Source of the DNA: Pseudogemmobacter sp044142105
Lineage (GTDB): Bacteria > Pseudomonadota > Alphaproteobacteria > Rhodobacterales > Rhodobacteraceae
Assembly (NCBI RefSeq): GCF_044142105.1
Contig: NZ_JBGTYM010000008.1
Location: 62,001 to 126,000, forward strand
Direction of reading: 5' to 3'
DNA: 64,000 bases
Positions 8,858 through 17,386 of the stretch are shown one piece after another. The notes below the pieces were generated by a model. It had not been told where the DNA came from and did no database searches. It worked only from the letters and a program-made list of their open reading frames with translations. Position numbers and translations under genes: made by a program. Within the stretch, counting starts at the first letter, position 1, and every line of letters begins with the position of its first letter.

Positions 8858-10231
8858 ATGCCGTCGCGCCTTGCCCTATGCCTTGCCCTGCTTCTGGGCA
8901 GTACCGCCCTGCCCGCCCTTGCCTCGACCTGCGCCAACCCGGACCCCGCCCTAGATCTTGAGCAGCGCGTGGCCGATTGCCAGGCCGATCTCGGCTCGGT
9001 CTGGGACCGCGCGGGCTATCCGCATCTCGTCTTCAACCTGGGCCGGTCGCTGCGGCTTCTGGGGCGCAATGACGAGGCATTGCCCGTCCTTCAGGAAGCT
9101 CTGCGCTATTCCCCCGAGACGGCGGGCTACTGGGCCGAACTGGCGCGGGTCTATCTGGCGCTGAACGAACCCGCGACGGCAGCGGCGCTGTATTCCCAGG
9201 CCATCACTCTGGACCCGAGCGATCCCTATAATCCCGCCGACCGCGCCGAGGCCTGGTTCAATTTCGGCAAGCCCGAGGCCTGCGTGGCCGATCTGACGCC
9301 GGTCCTGCCGCAGCTGCGCGGCCAGACCGATGACGGCTGGTTCCGCAACCTCTATGGTCGCTGCCTGACAGCCCTTGGTCGTCCGGCCGAGGCGCTGGCC
9401 GCCTATGACGATGCGCTTCTCGCTTACCCCGACTATCTGGACGTCAAGGGCAACCGCATCTATGCGCTTCAGGCACTTGGCCGCTACGATGAGGTGCTGG
9501 TCGATACAGCCGCTTTGCTGGATCCGGCGCAGACCCCGGACCTGACCGAAGCCTGGGAATTCCCGCTGCGCGCGCTGCGGCTTGAGGCCCTGGGCTTCGC
9601 CGGGCGCAAGACCGAGATAGACGCCGATCTTCAGGTCCTGAAAGCGCGCTTTCCCGACTCGCTGGACGTGGTGAACATCGTGGCCTGGTCGCTGTTCACC
9701 GCCGGTCGGCTGGATGAGGCGGATGCCGCCGCCGACACCCTGCGCGCCCAGCCCGAAGACCCGCCCCTGCCCGGCTTCATGATCGACACGATCGCGCAGA
9801 TCGACCTGGCCAAGGGCCGCACGGATCAGGCGATCAAGGGGCTGGAGCTGGCCGCCTGGCGCGACCCCGGCATTGCCGCGGGCTGGATGCCGGCGCTGGC
9901 GGCGCAGGGCTATCTGCCGCAGACCCGCCTTGCAGATGCCGTGCTGACCGCCGCGCGGCGCTGCATCGAGGAAAAGGGCAAGGATTGCGCGCTGGCGCCG
10001 CTGCCTGTCACAGAAAAGACGGCGATCAGCGTCTCGCGCCCCGGTCAGGTGCCCTCGCCGGCCGCGGTCGCGCCAGCCGAAGTGCCGGGCTTCGAGCCAG
10101 GACCCGCCACGCCCACCGTGCCGCCCGCCCTGCCCCCGGACGAGGCGCCGGGCCTTGGCAGCCCGCCCAAGGGGGTCAGACCGGCAGGCTCACCAGGCCT
10201 GGGAACCGCTCCCAAACCCGTCGCACCCTGA
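8858..10231 (+). CDS. Exported TPR-repeat protein
   Basis: A 457-aa secreted protein. It has a signal peptide (MPSRLALCLALLLGSTALPALAS), then tandem TPR-like helix pairs over about residues 50-330 (for example NLGRSLRLLGRNDEALPVLQEALRYSPETAGYWAELARVYLALNEPATAAALYSQAITLDP). A C-terminal tail of ~80 residues rich in Pro, Gly and Ala contains repeated PGLGxxPK motifs. TPRs indicate a periplasmic protein-binding scaffold; the partner is unknown. The ATG at 8858 is chosen because the signal peptide begins there. It ends convergently 40 bp from the membrane gene at 10272. Confidence 0.75.
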   Translation: MPSRLALCLALLLGSTALPALASTCANPDPALDLEQRVADCQADLGSVWDRAGYPHLVFNLGRSLRLLGRNDEALPVLQEALRYSPETAGYWAELARVYLALNEPATAAALYSQAITLDPSDPYNPADRAEAWFNFGKPEACVADLTPVLPQLRGQTDDGWFRNLYGRCLTALGRPAEALAAYDDALLAYPDYLDVKGNRIYALQALGRYDEVLVDTAALLDPAQTPDLTEAWEFPLRALRLEALGFAGRKTEIDADLQVLKARFPDSLDVVNIVAWSLFTAGRLDEADAAADTLRAQPEDPPLPGFMIDTIAQIDLAKGRTDQAIKGLELAAWRDPGIAAGWMPALAAQGYLPQTRLADAVLTAARRCIEEKGKDCALAPLPVTEKTAISVSRPGQVPSPAAVAPAEVPGFEPGPATPTVPPALPPDEAPGLGSPPKGVRPAGSPGLGTAPKPVAP

Positions 10232-10271
10232 CGACGGCGGCAGACAAGACCATCGCGGTAGCGTCGCGCGT

Positions 10272-10904
10272 TCAGGCGCAGGCGTCGTCGTCCACCTGGG
10301 CGATGGCCATGATCACCGCGTTCAGCACCAGATGGGCCAGCGCGGGCAGGAGCGCCCAATAGACCAGCCAATGCGACGGATCGACCGCGCGGATCATGGT
10401 CTCATTGAGGATCAGGAAACCCAGATTGTACAGAACCATCGCCCGGGTCATCGCGGGCAGATGCGCCTCCATCTGGTCCAGGGGCCAGAACCGGCCCGCC
10501 ATGTCGGACCGCCCGGCCAGCATGTCCGAGACGAACATGGACCCGACGACGATGTAATAGGCGCTCAGGCTGCGTTGGCACCACAGCGGATCACCGACCG
10601 AAGCCAATAGCACAAGCGGCGTCAGCGTGACCAGAAGCGCCATGGCCGCCGTCTCGTGGTGCGAGAACTGGCCCAACAATTGCCGCAACAGGGTTTCGAA
10701 ACGCAGGGCCCCCCGCAAGGCCAAGGCCAGAAGAAAGGCGGTGACGAAGGCCTGTCCGCCCTCGCCGGGACCAAGCAGGATCGAAAGCGCCGGATAGGCG
10801 ATCAGCAAAGCCGCCGCGGGCAGCAGGGCGTTGCGCGGCAAGGGCGGTATGTCCTGCAAATGACCGAAGAAAAGCCGAAGAGAGACGAACGCCTGGCGCA
10901 ACAT
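10272..10904 (-). CDS. Integral membrane protein, unknown
   Basis: Not recognised. At 210 aa from the ATG at 10904 (MLRQAFVSLRLFFGHLQDIPP), it has about five or six hydrophobic helices separated by short charged loops, including SHHETAAMALLVTLTPLVLLASVG and WLVYWALLPALAHLVLNAVIMAI. AAGGG lies about 8 bases before the start. It is the last gene of the ftsY-yciB minus-strand run, 94 bp after yciB, so it may be cotranscribed. Confidence 0.6.
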   Translation of the reverse strand: MLRQAFVSLRLFFGHLQDIPPLPRNALLPAAALLIAYPALSILLGPGEGGQAFVTAFLLALALRGALRFETLLRQLLGQFSHHETAAMALLVTLTPLVLLASVGDPLWCQRSLSAYYIVVGSMFVSDMLAGRSDMAGRFWPLDQMEAHLPAMTRAMVLYNLGFLILNETMIRAVDPSHWLVYWALLPALAHLVLNAVIMAIAQVDDDACA

Positions 10905-10998
10905 GGCACAAACCCTTGAGCAGCTGGAGTCCGCAATGCGCGCAGATCTGGGCGCAGATGTGGCGAAACCGGGCCGCAGGCAGGGCGGGTCGGTAGGG

Positions 10999-11637
10999 TC
11001 AGTCGGTTTTTCCAGGCTGGTCGGCGGCCGTCGCGTCGGGCTTTTCCTCATTGATCAGGTAGGGGCCAAGGGCGGTGATCTGAAGGATCAGGAAGGCGAA
11101 AAGCGCCACGGGAAAGGCGAATGTCTCAAGCGTGACCCACAGCGTGTCGCTTTGCGTGCGCCAGATCACCTCATTCGCGACGGCCAGTGCCGCGAACATC
11201 AGGACCAGGCGGCGTGTGAGGATCATCCAGCCCTCGCGCTGCATGGGCAGGATTTCCCCCATCACATATTCCAGCCAGCTTTGGCCGCGCAAAAGACCGA
11301 TGCCCAGCAGCAGCGCGAAACAGCCATAGACGATGGTCGTCTTCATCTTGAAGAAGCTGGCATCGTTGAACCAGGCGGTCAGCCCGCCGAAAAAGATCAC
11401 CACGACGGCGGTGAAGACCTGCATCCGGCTGACCTTGCCCGTCAGCATCCACAGCGCGGCGATCGAAGCCAAAAGGATCGGCACGAAGACCACCGCCGCG
11501 ACGATAAAGCCGGAATAGCTTGTGCCGCCGATCAGGTATTTCTCGTCCTTGATCCACATATAGATCGCGAAGAATGCGATGGTGGGGCCAAGTTCCAGCA
11601 CCTGTTTCAGCACGGGGTTGATGGTCTTTTCGGCCAT
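10999..11637 (-). CDS. yciB: Inner membrane septation protein YciB/IspZ
   Basis: A 212-aa polytopic protein of the YciB/IspZ family, linked in other bacteria to cell-envelope and septum integrity. Conserved features visible are the N-terminal LELGPTIAFFAIYMW, GGLTAWFNDASFFKMKTTIVYG and the WMILTRRLVLMFAALAVANEVIWR block. It begins 10 bp after the EamA transporter gene ends, within a tight minus-strand operon headed by ftsY, consistent with an envelope and protein-targeting neighbourhood. Confidence 0.93.
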   Translation of the reverse strand: MAEKTINPVLKQVLELGPTIAFFAIYMWIKDEKYLIGGTSYSGFIVAAVVFVPILLASIAALWMLTGKVSRMQVFTAVVVIFFGGLTAWFNDASFFKMKTTIVYGCFALLLGIGLLRGQSWLEYVMGEILPMQREGWMILTRRLVLMFAALAVANEVIWRTQSDTLWVTLETFAFPVALFAFLILQITALGPYLINEEKPDATAADQPGKTD

Positions 11638-11647
11638 TGGCCCACTC

Positions 11648-12547
11648 CTATCCCAAAGCTTCGATAAGCACCGCGCCCAGCGCGATCAACGTCATCAGGC
11701 CCATGCGCGCCCAGCCCACCTTCTCGCCCAGAACCAGCCAGCCGATCAAGGCGGCAAAGACGGTCGAGGTCTCGCGCAGCGCCGCCGCCTCGCCCACCTT
11801 GTCAAGCCGCGTCGCCAGCATGATCGAGCCGAAGCTGAAATAGGCGGTGAAGGCGCCCAGGATGCCCCGGCGGACCAGAGGACCGATCTCGGCGCGGCCG
11901 AGACGCGCCAGCCGGCGCGCCTGAACCAGCGGCAGGAAAATCCCGTCCAGCATGAAAAACCAGGCGAGAAAGGTAAACGGGTCGGCGGTGGCCCGGATGC
12001 CATAGGCGTCATAGGTGGTGTAGGCCGCGACCAGCACACCCGTCGTCACCGCGAAACACAGGGCCGGGACAAGGCTGTGCCGGTCGACCGTGACATGGCG
12101 CAGGTTATAGACGGCAAGGCCAAGGATGCCGCCCACCAGCAGCGAAAGCCCCAGCCACTGGCCCGGCGCAAAATGTTCGCCAAACACCAGCCCCGCTGCG
12201 ATGACGGTGACCAGCGGGCCGGTGCCGCGCACCACGGGATAGACGACCGTGAAAGCCCCCCGCGTATAGGTCATCGCCTGCAAGACCTTGTAGACGATAT
12301 GGATCACCACAGCGCCCGCGAAGATGGGCCACATATGCGGCTCGGGCCAGGGCACGACGAACAGGGCGATGGGTGCGGCGATCAGGCCGTAGCTCGCATC
12401 GATCGCGGCGCGCGATAGCCAGGGGTCGTGCCGCCCCTTCTGCAAGGCCCCGAACAGCGCATGCAGGATCGCGGCGAGAAGCGCCAGCGCCAACGCCAGC
12501 TCATGCCCGGCCGCAGTGCCTTCCAGACCCTGCAGCCAGGCGCTCAC
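11648..12547 (-). CDS. DMT-superfamily (EamA) transporter
   Basis: A 299-aa inner-membrane protein with about ten hydrophobic helices arranged as two EamA-like repeats. The conserved tail of each repeat is visible: AMTYTRGAFTVVYPVVRGTGPLVTVIAAGLVFGE in the first and GEAAALRETSTVFAALIGWLVLGE in the second. Substrate is unknown; the family exports metabolites and amino acids. Its start overlaps the stop of the upstream exported protein by 4 nt (ATGA), implying translational coupling. Confidence 0.85.
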   Translation of the reverse strand: MSAWLQGLEGTAAGHELALALALLAAILHALFGALQKGRHDPWLSRAAIDASYGLIAAPIALFVVPWPEPHMWPIFAGAVVIHIVYKVLQAMTYTRGAFTVVYPVVRGTGPLVTVIAAGLVFGEHFAPGQWLGLSLLVGGILGLAVYNLRHVTVDRHSLVPALCFAVTTGVLVAAYTTYDAYGIRATADPFTFLAWFFMLDGIFLPLVQARRLARLGRAEIGPLVRRGILGAFTAYFSFGSIMLATRLDKVGEAAALRETSTVFAALIGWLVLGEKVGWARMGLMTLIALGAVLIEALG

Positions 12548-13470
12548 TCGGCATCCTCATGCGTCCAGGAAAGGCCGAGCGTCACGCCCTGAAACAGCGG
12601 CGCCGCCGCCTGCAGAGTCGTCGGCATCCCGGTCAGCGCATAGCGGGCAAAACGCACCGGGCCGAAACCTTCGGGTGCGTCGAAAGACAGTTTCAGACGG
12701 CCCGACGGGTTCGGCATCTCGTCCACGATCCGCGCCGCCGCGTCACGCGTGGCTGTCGGAAAGGTCGGCTCGGGCAGGGTTTCGATAAAGGCCTTGGCCG
12801 TGGCCTTCGCATCCTTCGCCGCGGCCTCGGCATCCCCTTCATTGGGCAGGAAACTGGCCGCCAATGCGGGGAGCAGATACCATTCGAAAAAGCCGTGCAG
12901 CGTCATGTCCAGATCGGCGCGGGTCAGCGCGAAACTGGTCAGCGAGGTCTGGATCGCCGCCCGCGAGGACAGATCGACCGCCTGCACCTCGGCCTTGAGC
13001 GAAATGGCATTGTTGCCTGGCAAATCGACGTTCAGCCGTTCAAGCCGCAGCAGCTTGGCCTTGTCGTCCCAGCTCAGCAGGAAGCTGGCATTGGTCCGGG
13101 CGAGACGGGCTTGCGCGGCGCTGGCATAATCGAAAGAGGCAATGCCCGTGCGGGTCAGAAGCCGCAGCCCCTCGATCCGCGCCTCAAGGCCGGTGGGGGC
13201 GGTGTCCGCGCCAAGAAAGGCGTCCAGCGCCGTGCCCTTGACCAGAAGCCGGTCCAGCACCAGCACGCTGCGGGCCTCTGCCCCATAGGACATCTCGATC
13301 CCGGTCAAGACGCAGAACCCATCCTGCGGATTGGCGGGGCGGCCCGCCAAGATCAGCCCTTCCGGCAGTTCCGTCGCCAGCGCGCCCCACAGCGCCTTGC
13401 AATCGGTCTCCGCCGCCGCCGGGCTCGCAAGAAGCGCGCCCAGGGCAAGCCCGCCCAGAAGCCGTCTCAT
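12544..13470 (-). CDS. Exported protein of unknown function downstream of ftsY
   Basis: A 308-aa protein with a signal peptide (MRRLLGGLALGALLASPAAAE). No family was recognised. The mature part is mixed alpha/beta with two Cys near the N-terminus (C24, C53 region), which could form a periplasmic disulfide. It contains repeated amphipathic strands such as LLVKGTALDAFLG and LRLERLNVDLPGNNAISLKAEVQAVDLS, reminiscent of DUF2125 or AsmA-like lipid-associated folds. It overlaps ftsY by 4 nt upstream and the EamA gene by 4 nt downstream. Confidence 0.65.
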   Translation of the reverse strand: MRRLLGGLALGALLASPAAAETDCKALWGALATELPEGLILAGRPANPQDGFCVLTGIEMSYGAEARSVLVLDRLLVKGTALDAFLGADTAPTGLEARIEGLRLLTRTGIASFDYASAAQARLARTNASFLLSWDDKAKLLRLERLNVDLPGNNAISLKAEVQAVDLSSRAAIQTSLTSFALTRADLDMTLHGFFEWYLLPALAASFLPNEGDAEAAAKDAKATAKAFIETLPEPTFPTATRDAAARIVDEMPNPSGRLKLSFDAPEGFGPVRFARYALTGMPTTLQAAAPLFQGVTLGLSWTHEDAE

Positions 13471-14603
13471 GTCTCGAGACCCACCAGCGCGCGGGCGAAA
13501 TCGTCGGGGTCGAAAGGCGAAAGATCGTCGATCTGCTCGCCCACGCCGATGGCATGGATCGGCAGGCCGAACTTGTCGGCCAGGGCGACCAGCACGCCGC
13601 CCTTGGCCGTGCCGTCCAACTTGGTCATCACCAGACCCGAGACATCGGCGATCTTGCGGAAGATCTCGACCTGGGTCAGCGCGTTCTGCCCGGTGGTCGC
13701 GTCCAGCACCAGAAGCGTGTTATGCGGCGCGTCCGGGTCTTTCTTGCGCAGGACGCGGACGATCTTGGCCAGTTCCTCCATCAGATCGGCGCGGTTCTGC
13801 AAGCGGCCCGCCGTGTCGATCATCAGAAGGTCGGCACCCTCGGCCTGCGCCCGGGCCAGCGCGTCAAAGGCCAGGCTGGCCGGGTCGCTGCCTTCCGGCG
13901 CGGTCAGCACGGGCACCCCCGCCCTTTCGCCCCAGACCTTCAACTGGTCGACCGCCGCCGCGCGGAACGTGTCGCCAGCCGCGATGACGACCGATTTGCC
14001 CGCTGCCTTGAATTGCGAGGCCAGCTTGCCAATCGTCGTGGTCTTGCCCGAGCCGTTGACGCCGACCACCAGCACGACCTGCGGCTTCTTGGCGTACAGC
14101 GGCAGCGGGCGCGCCACCGGCGTCATGATCCGCGCCACTTCGGCGGACAGGGCCTGTTTCAGCTCGGTGGTCGAAATCTTGCGGCCATAGCGGCCCTCGG
14201 CGATGTTCGCCGTGACCCGGATCGCGGTGTCCACCCCCAGATCGGCCTGGATCAGCAGCTCTTCCAGGCTTTCCAGCATCGCATCGTCAAGGATGCGGCG
14301 CGGTTCCTCGGCCTTGCCGAATAGTCGGCCGATCAGGCCGGGCTTGGCCGGTTCCTCGGCCACGGGTGGCGGCGAAACAAGAGCAGCGTCAGGCGCTCGG
14401 GGCGCAGGCGCCGCTGCGGGCTGAGGCGCGGGAGCCGTGTGCGGCCCCCGGGCAGAAGCGGCAGGCGCGGCGGGTTCGGGAGCGGACGCAGTTTCGCGAA
14501 CGATGTCCGCGCTATCGCCCTCGGCCACCAGCGCGTCCAGCCCATCGCCGATCTTGTCCGACGACCGGAACAGGCGGTCCTTCAGTTTCTTGAACAAAGA
14601 CAT
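13467..14603 (-). CDS. ftsY: Signal recognition particle receptor FtsY
   Basis: SRP receptor GTPase that docks ribosome-nascent-chain complexes at the inner membrane. The start is the ATG at 14603 (MSLFKKLKDRLFRSS), giving 378 aa; upstream codons are not conserved-looking. It has a basic amphipathic start, an Ala/Pro-rich acidic linker (about 40-85), then the NG domain. The NG domain holds VVGVNGSGKTTTIGKLA (G1), DTFRAAAVDQL, LLMIDTAGRLQNRADLM (G3), VMTKLDGTAKGG (G4) and the C-terminal GVGEQIDDLSPFDPDDFARALVG. It is the first gene of a 4-5 gene minus-strand operon. Confidence 0.97.
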   Translation of the reverse strand: MSLFKKLKDRLFRSSDKIGDGLDALVAEGDSADIVRETASAPEPAAPAASARGPHTAPAPQPAAAPAPRAPDAALVSPPPVAEEPAKPGLIGRLFGKAEEPRRILDDAMLESLEELLIQADLGVDTAIRVTANIAEGRYGRKISTTELKQALSAEVARIMTPVARPLPLYAKKPQVVLVVGVNGSGKTTTIGKLASQFKAAGKSVVIAAGDTFRAAAVDQLKVWGERAGVPVLTAPEGSDPASLAFDALARAQAEGADLLMIDTAGRLQNRADLMEELAKIVRVLRKKDPDAPHNTLLVLDATTGQNALTQVEIFRKIADVSGLVMTKLDGTAKGGVLVALADKFGLPIHAIGVGEQIDDLSPFDPDDFARALVGLET

Positions 14604-14680
14604 GCGGCAACGGCCCCCGCCCTGGATGGCTTCTCTGGATGGCTTCCACCTAATGGCTTTGGCAGGGCAAGGGAAGGGCG

Positions 14681-15376
14681 TCAGCCCTGCCCTGCCGCGG
14701 CAAGGGCCGGGCCGAACCCGGCAATCAGCGCCTGTCCGCCCCAATAGGCGGGCCAGAGCATCAGCGACAGCAGCCTTTGGCGCTGCGGGTCGACCGCGAC
14801 GAAAAGCCGAAGGGCCAAAAGCAGATCCGACAGGATGAACAGGCCCCCGCCCAGCCACAGCCAGCCCGTCACGGCCCCGGCAGGCAGCACCAATAGAGAG
14901 ATGCCCATCAGGCCGATCAGGATAACATAGGCCCGGACCGGCCCGCGTAGCTTGCCGGTGCGCGGCGCAAGCCAAAGCTCGGTCGATGCCATCAGCGCGA
15001 TCAGCGCCAGCGCCAAAACCAGCCGCAGAAGGGTGAGGTCGGGAAAACCCAGCGCCATCGGCACGGCCAGGAAATGGCCCGCATAGGCCAGATGCCCGGC
15101 CCCGAACGCTGCCATGCCGGTCAGAAATGCCGCCTCGCCCCGTTGGGCAAGGCAAAGATCCCCCAGCGCGCCCAGCGTAAGACCCAGCGCGAGTGGCCAG
15201 AGCGGCGGCGCCTGCGGCACCAGAAGCCAAAGCGCAAGCGCCAGAAAGCCGGTGGAGGCGGTCTTGACCGCAGCCCCCGATAGTCCGGGCGATTCTCTTG
15301 CCGCAAAGCCCACCCAATAGGCCAGCGCCGCGGTGGCAGCCGCGCCCCAGAGCGCCAAAATGACCGTTTCCCCCAT
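14681..15376 (-). CDS. YhhN-family membrane protein (lysoplasmalogenase-like)
   Basis: A 231-aa protein with about eight hydrophobic helices. The motif GLTLGALGDLCLA, and later FILSDLLLALRLF with its conserved Asp, match the YhhN/TMEM86 family, whose animal members hydrolyse lysoplasmalogen vinyl ethers. The start is the ATG at 15376 (MGETVILALWG) preceded by AAAGGG. It is divergent from the AlkB-like gene, sharing a 47-bp intergenic region, and ends 77 bp before ftsY starts. Confidence 0.82.
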   Translation of the reverse strand: MGETVILALWGAAATAALAYWVGFAARESPGLSGAAVKTASTGFLALALWLLVPQAPPLWPLALGLTLGALGDLCLAQRGEAAFLTGMAAFGAGHLAYAGHFLAVPMALGFPDLTLLRLVLALALIALMASTELWLAPRTGKLRGPVRAYVILIGLMGISLLVLPAGAVTGWLWLGGGLFILSDLLLALRLFVAVDPQRQRLLSLMLWPAYWGGQALIAGFGPALAAAGQG

Positions 15377-15423
15377 CCTGACCCTTTTCGCCCCTGGGCT
15401 TTCATGCTTCCCTGACCGCGACC

Positions 15424-16509
15424 ATGCCCGCATCCGCCCTGCCCCGCAAATCCCGCCTGCCAATGGCAGCTTTTGCCGTCGCGTCACTTTTGCCCGTGCC
15501 GCTTCTGGCCTTCGGCATCTGGGCCGGGGGCGGCTGGGTCTGGGCCGGATTCCTTTACGTCACCGTGCTGGCTGCCCTTCTGGACCAGATGCTTCCCCTG
15601 GCTCTGGGCGACGCCCCCGAGGGGGCAGAGTTCCCGGCCGCCGACGCGGCTCTGGTCGCGGTGAGCGTCTCGGCCCTAGCCCTTCTCCCCGCCGCGACCT
15701 GGGCCATCGCCGGCTCCTCCGATCTTCGGCCGGGACAGAAGCTGCTGATCTTCCTCGGCACCGCGCTCTGGCTCGGCCAGGTCGGCCATCCGGCAGCGCA
15801 TGAGCTGATCCATCGCGGCAATCGCGCCCTGTTCCGGCTGGGTCAGGCGGTCTATGCGGCGCTGTTGTTCGGGCAGCACGCCAGCGCCCACCGGCTTGTG
15901 CATCATCGCCATGTCGGGACAGCGCAGGACCCGAATTCCGCGCGATCCGGAGAAGGTTTTTACCGTTTTGCGCCAAGGGCCTGGCGCGGCAGCTTCATCA
16001 AGGGCCTGAGGGCGGAGACCGCGCTGCGCGCCAAGGGAAAGGGCGGCGGAGGACCACATCCTTACATTGTCTATATCTTCATCGGCACTGTCGGCCTGAC
16101 GCTTGCCACCTGGATCGGAGGCGTGTGGGGCGCGTTGACCTGGCTGGGCCTTGCCCTTCATTACCAGATGCAGATCCTCTTGTCGGATTACGTCCAGCAT
16201 TACGGGCTGCGCCGCGTGATTCTGGCCGATGGCCGGCCCGAGCCGGTCGGCCCGCAACACAGCTGGAACACCGCGCAGTGGTTTTCGGCGGCGATGATGC
16301 TGAACGCGCCGCGGCATTCCGACCACCATGCCCATCCGACCCGGCCCTATCCGGCCCTGCGCCTGGCCGCCGATGCCCCGCGCCTGCCCTGGCCCCTGCC
16401 GGTCGCCTGCACACTTGCCCTGATGCCCCGCCTCTGGCGCCGCAGCATGGCGCCGCATCTGAAACCCTGGGCCAAGGCCGCCGAGGCGCGCCAGGTCACG
16501 CAGGCCTGA
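15424..16509 (+). CDS. AlkB-like alkane/fatty-acid hydroxylase (membrane di-iron)
   Basis: A 361-aa integral-membrane non-heme di-iron oxygenase. The eight-histidine signature is present: HELIH (residues 126-130), HASAHRLVHHRH (152-163) and NAPRHSDHHAHPTRPYP (294-310), the last being characteristic of alkane 1-monooxygenases. An additional QHYGLRR segment and six or so membrane helices fit the family. It probably inserts O2 into terminal methyl groups using rubredoxin or ferredoxin, but no rubredoxin gene is nearby, so the electron donor is elsewhere. Hydroxylation of fatty acyl or other chains is also possible. Confidence 0.88.
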   Translation: MPASALPRKSRLPMAAFAVASLLPVPLLAFGIWAGGGWVWAGFLYVTVLAALLDQMLPLALGDAPEGAEFPAADAALVAVSVSALALLPAATWAIAGSSDLRPGQKLLIFLGTALWLGQVGHPAAHELIHRGNRALFRLGQAVYAALLFGQHASAHRLVHHRHVGTAQDPNSARSGEGFYRFAPRAWRGSFIKGLRAETALRAKGKGGGGPHPYIVYIFIGTVGLTLATWIGGVWGALTWLGLALHYQMQILLSDYVQHYGLRRVILADGRPEPVGPQHSWNTAQWFSAAMMLNAPRHSDHHAHPTRPYPALRLAADAPRLPWPLPVACTLALMPRLWRRSMAPHLKPWAKAAEARQVTQA

Positions 16510-16565
16510 CTGGCCATCGCGCGCCGCCTCTGCCAGTCTCGCAACGTCAAGACCCGGAGTGACCG

Positions 16566-16979
16566 ATGCGCCCCATCCCCCTTGCCCTTGCCACCCTTCT
16601 GGCGCTCCTGCCGCTGCCCCTTGCCGCCGCGAGCGGGCAAGCGACCATGACCGCCGAGGAATTTGATGCCTATGTCACCGGCAAGACCCTGACCTATTCG
16701 CAATTTGGCCAGGTCTTCGGGACCGAGGAATACCTGCCCGGCCGCAAGGTGCGCTGGCAGTTCACCGCAGACGAATGCCAATATGGCAGCTGGTATCCCA
16801 GGGACGACCTGATCTGCTTCCATTACGAATATGACCAGAGCGAGCATTGCTGGCGCTTCTGGAAGGAAGGCGACGGGCTGACCGCGCTTTCGGTTGATGA
16901 TCCGCCCGGTTGGGAGCTTTCGGAAGTAGCCGAGACCACGCAGGGCCTGAACTGCCCCGGCCCGGATGTGGGGGTCTGA
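16566..16979 (+). CDS. Small exported Cys-containing protein, tandem paralogue 1
   Basis: A 137-aa secreted protein of unknown function with a signal peptide (MRPIPLALATLLALLPLPLAAAS). The mature part follows the pattern M-T-A-E-E-F-D-x-Y-V-T-G-K-T-L, F-G-T-E-E-Y-L-P-G-R-K-V-R-W, E-C-xx-G-x-W, D-x-I-C-F-x-Y and H-C-W-R-F. The next gene shows the same pattern, so the two are tandem duplicates. Three conserved Cys suggest periplasmic disulfides. A GGAG ribosome-binding site precedes the ATG. Its TGA overlaps the ATG of the paralogue. Confidence 0.75.
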   Translation: MRPIPLALATLLALLPLPLAAASGQATMTAEEFDAYVTGKTLTYSQFGQVFGTEEYLPGRKVRWQFTADECQYGSWYPRDDLICFHYEYDQSEHCWRFWKEGDGLTALSVDDPPGWELSEVAETTQGLNCPGPDVGV

Positions 16980-17386
16980 TGCTCGCCCCCGGCCCATTCG
17001 CCCTTCTCGCGGCGCTGATGCTGGCCGGGGCGGCGCTTGCCGCCGATGACACCCCGCTGTCGGCCGAGGCCTTTGACGCGCTGACCCGGGGCAAGACCAT
17101 GGACACGGCGACAGGCGGCACGATCTACGGCATAGAGACCTTCCTGCCGGGCCGCAGGGTCGTGTGGCGCGATGCGCGGCGCTGCGTAGAAGGCCAGTGG
17201 CAACAGGTCGCCGATCAGATCTGCTTCACTTACGACGACAAGCCCGACCGCCCGGTCTGCTGGCTGTATTTCGACCGCGGTGATCGCATCGAAGGACGGC
17301 ACAGCTCGGCGCTGCCCGGCAGCGAGCCGATCGTGTTGACGCCCGGCGCACGCCCGGTCACCTGCGACGGCTTTCTGGGCGCCTAG
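16979..17386 (+). CDS. Small exported Cys-containing protein, tandem paralogue 2
   Basis: A 135-aa protein starting at the ATG that overlaps the upstream stop (TGATG), so it is translationally coupled. It has a signal peptide (MLAPGPFALLAALMLAGAALAAD) and the same core as the upstream gene: LSAEAFDALTRGKTM, GIETFLPGRRVVW, RRCVEGQW, DQICFTYDD and PVCWLYF. Function is unknown. Its TAG stop is shared in a CTAG palindrome with the stop of convergent xseA. Confidence 0.75.
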   Translation: MLAPGPFALLAALMLAGAALAADDTPLSAEAFDALTRGKTMDTATGGTIYGIETFLPGRRVVWRDARRCVEGQWQQVADQICFTYDDKPDRPVCWLYFDRGDRIEGRHSSALPGSEPIVLTPGARPVTCDGFLGA

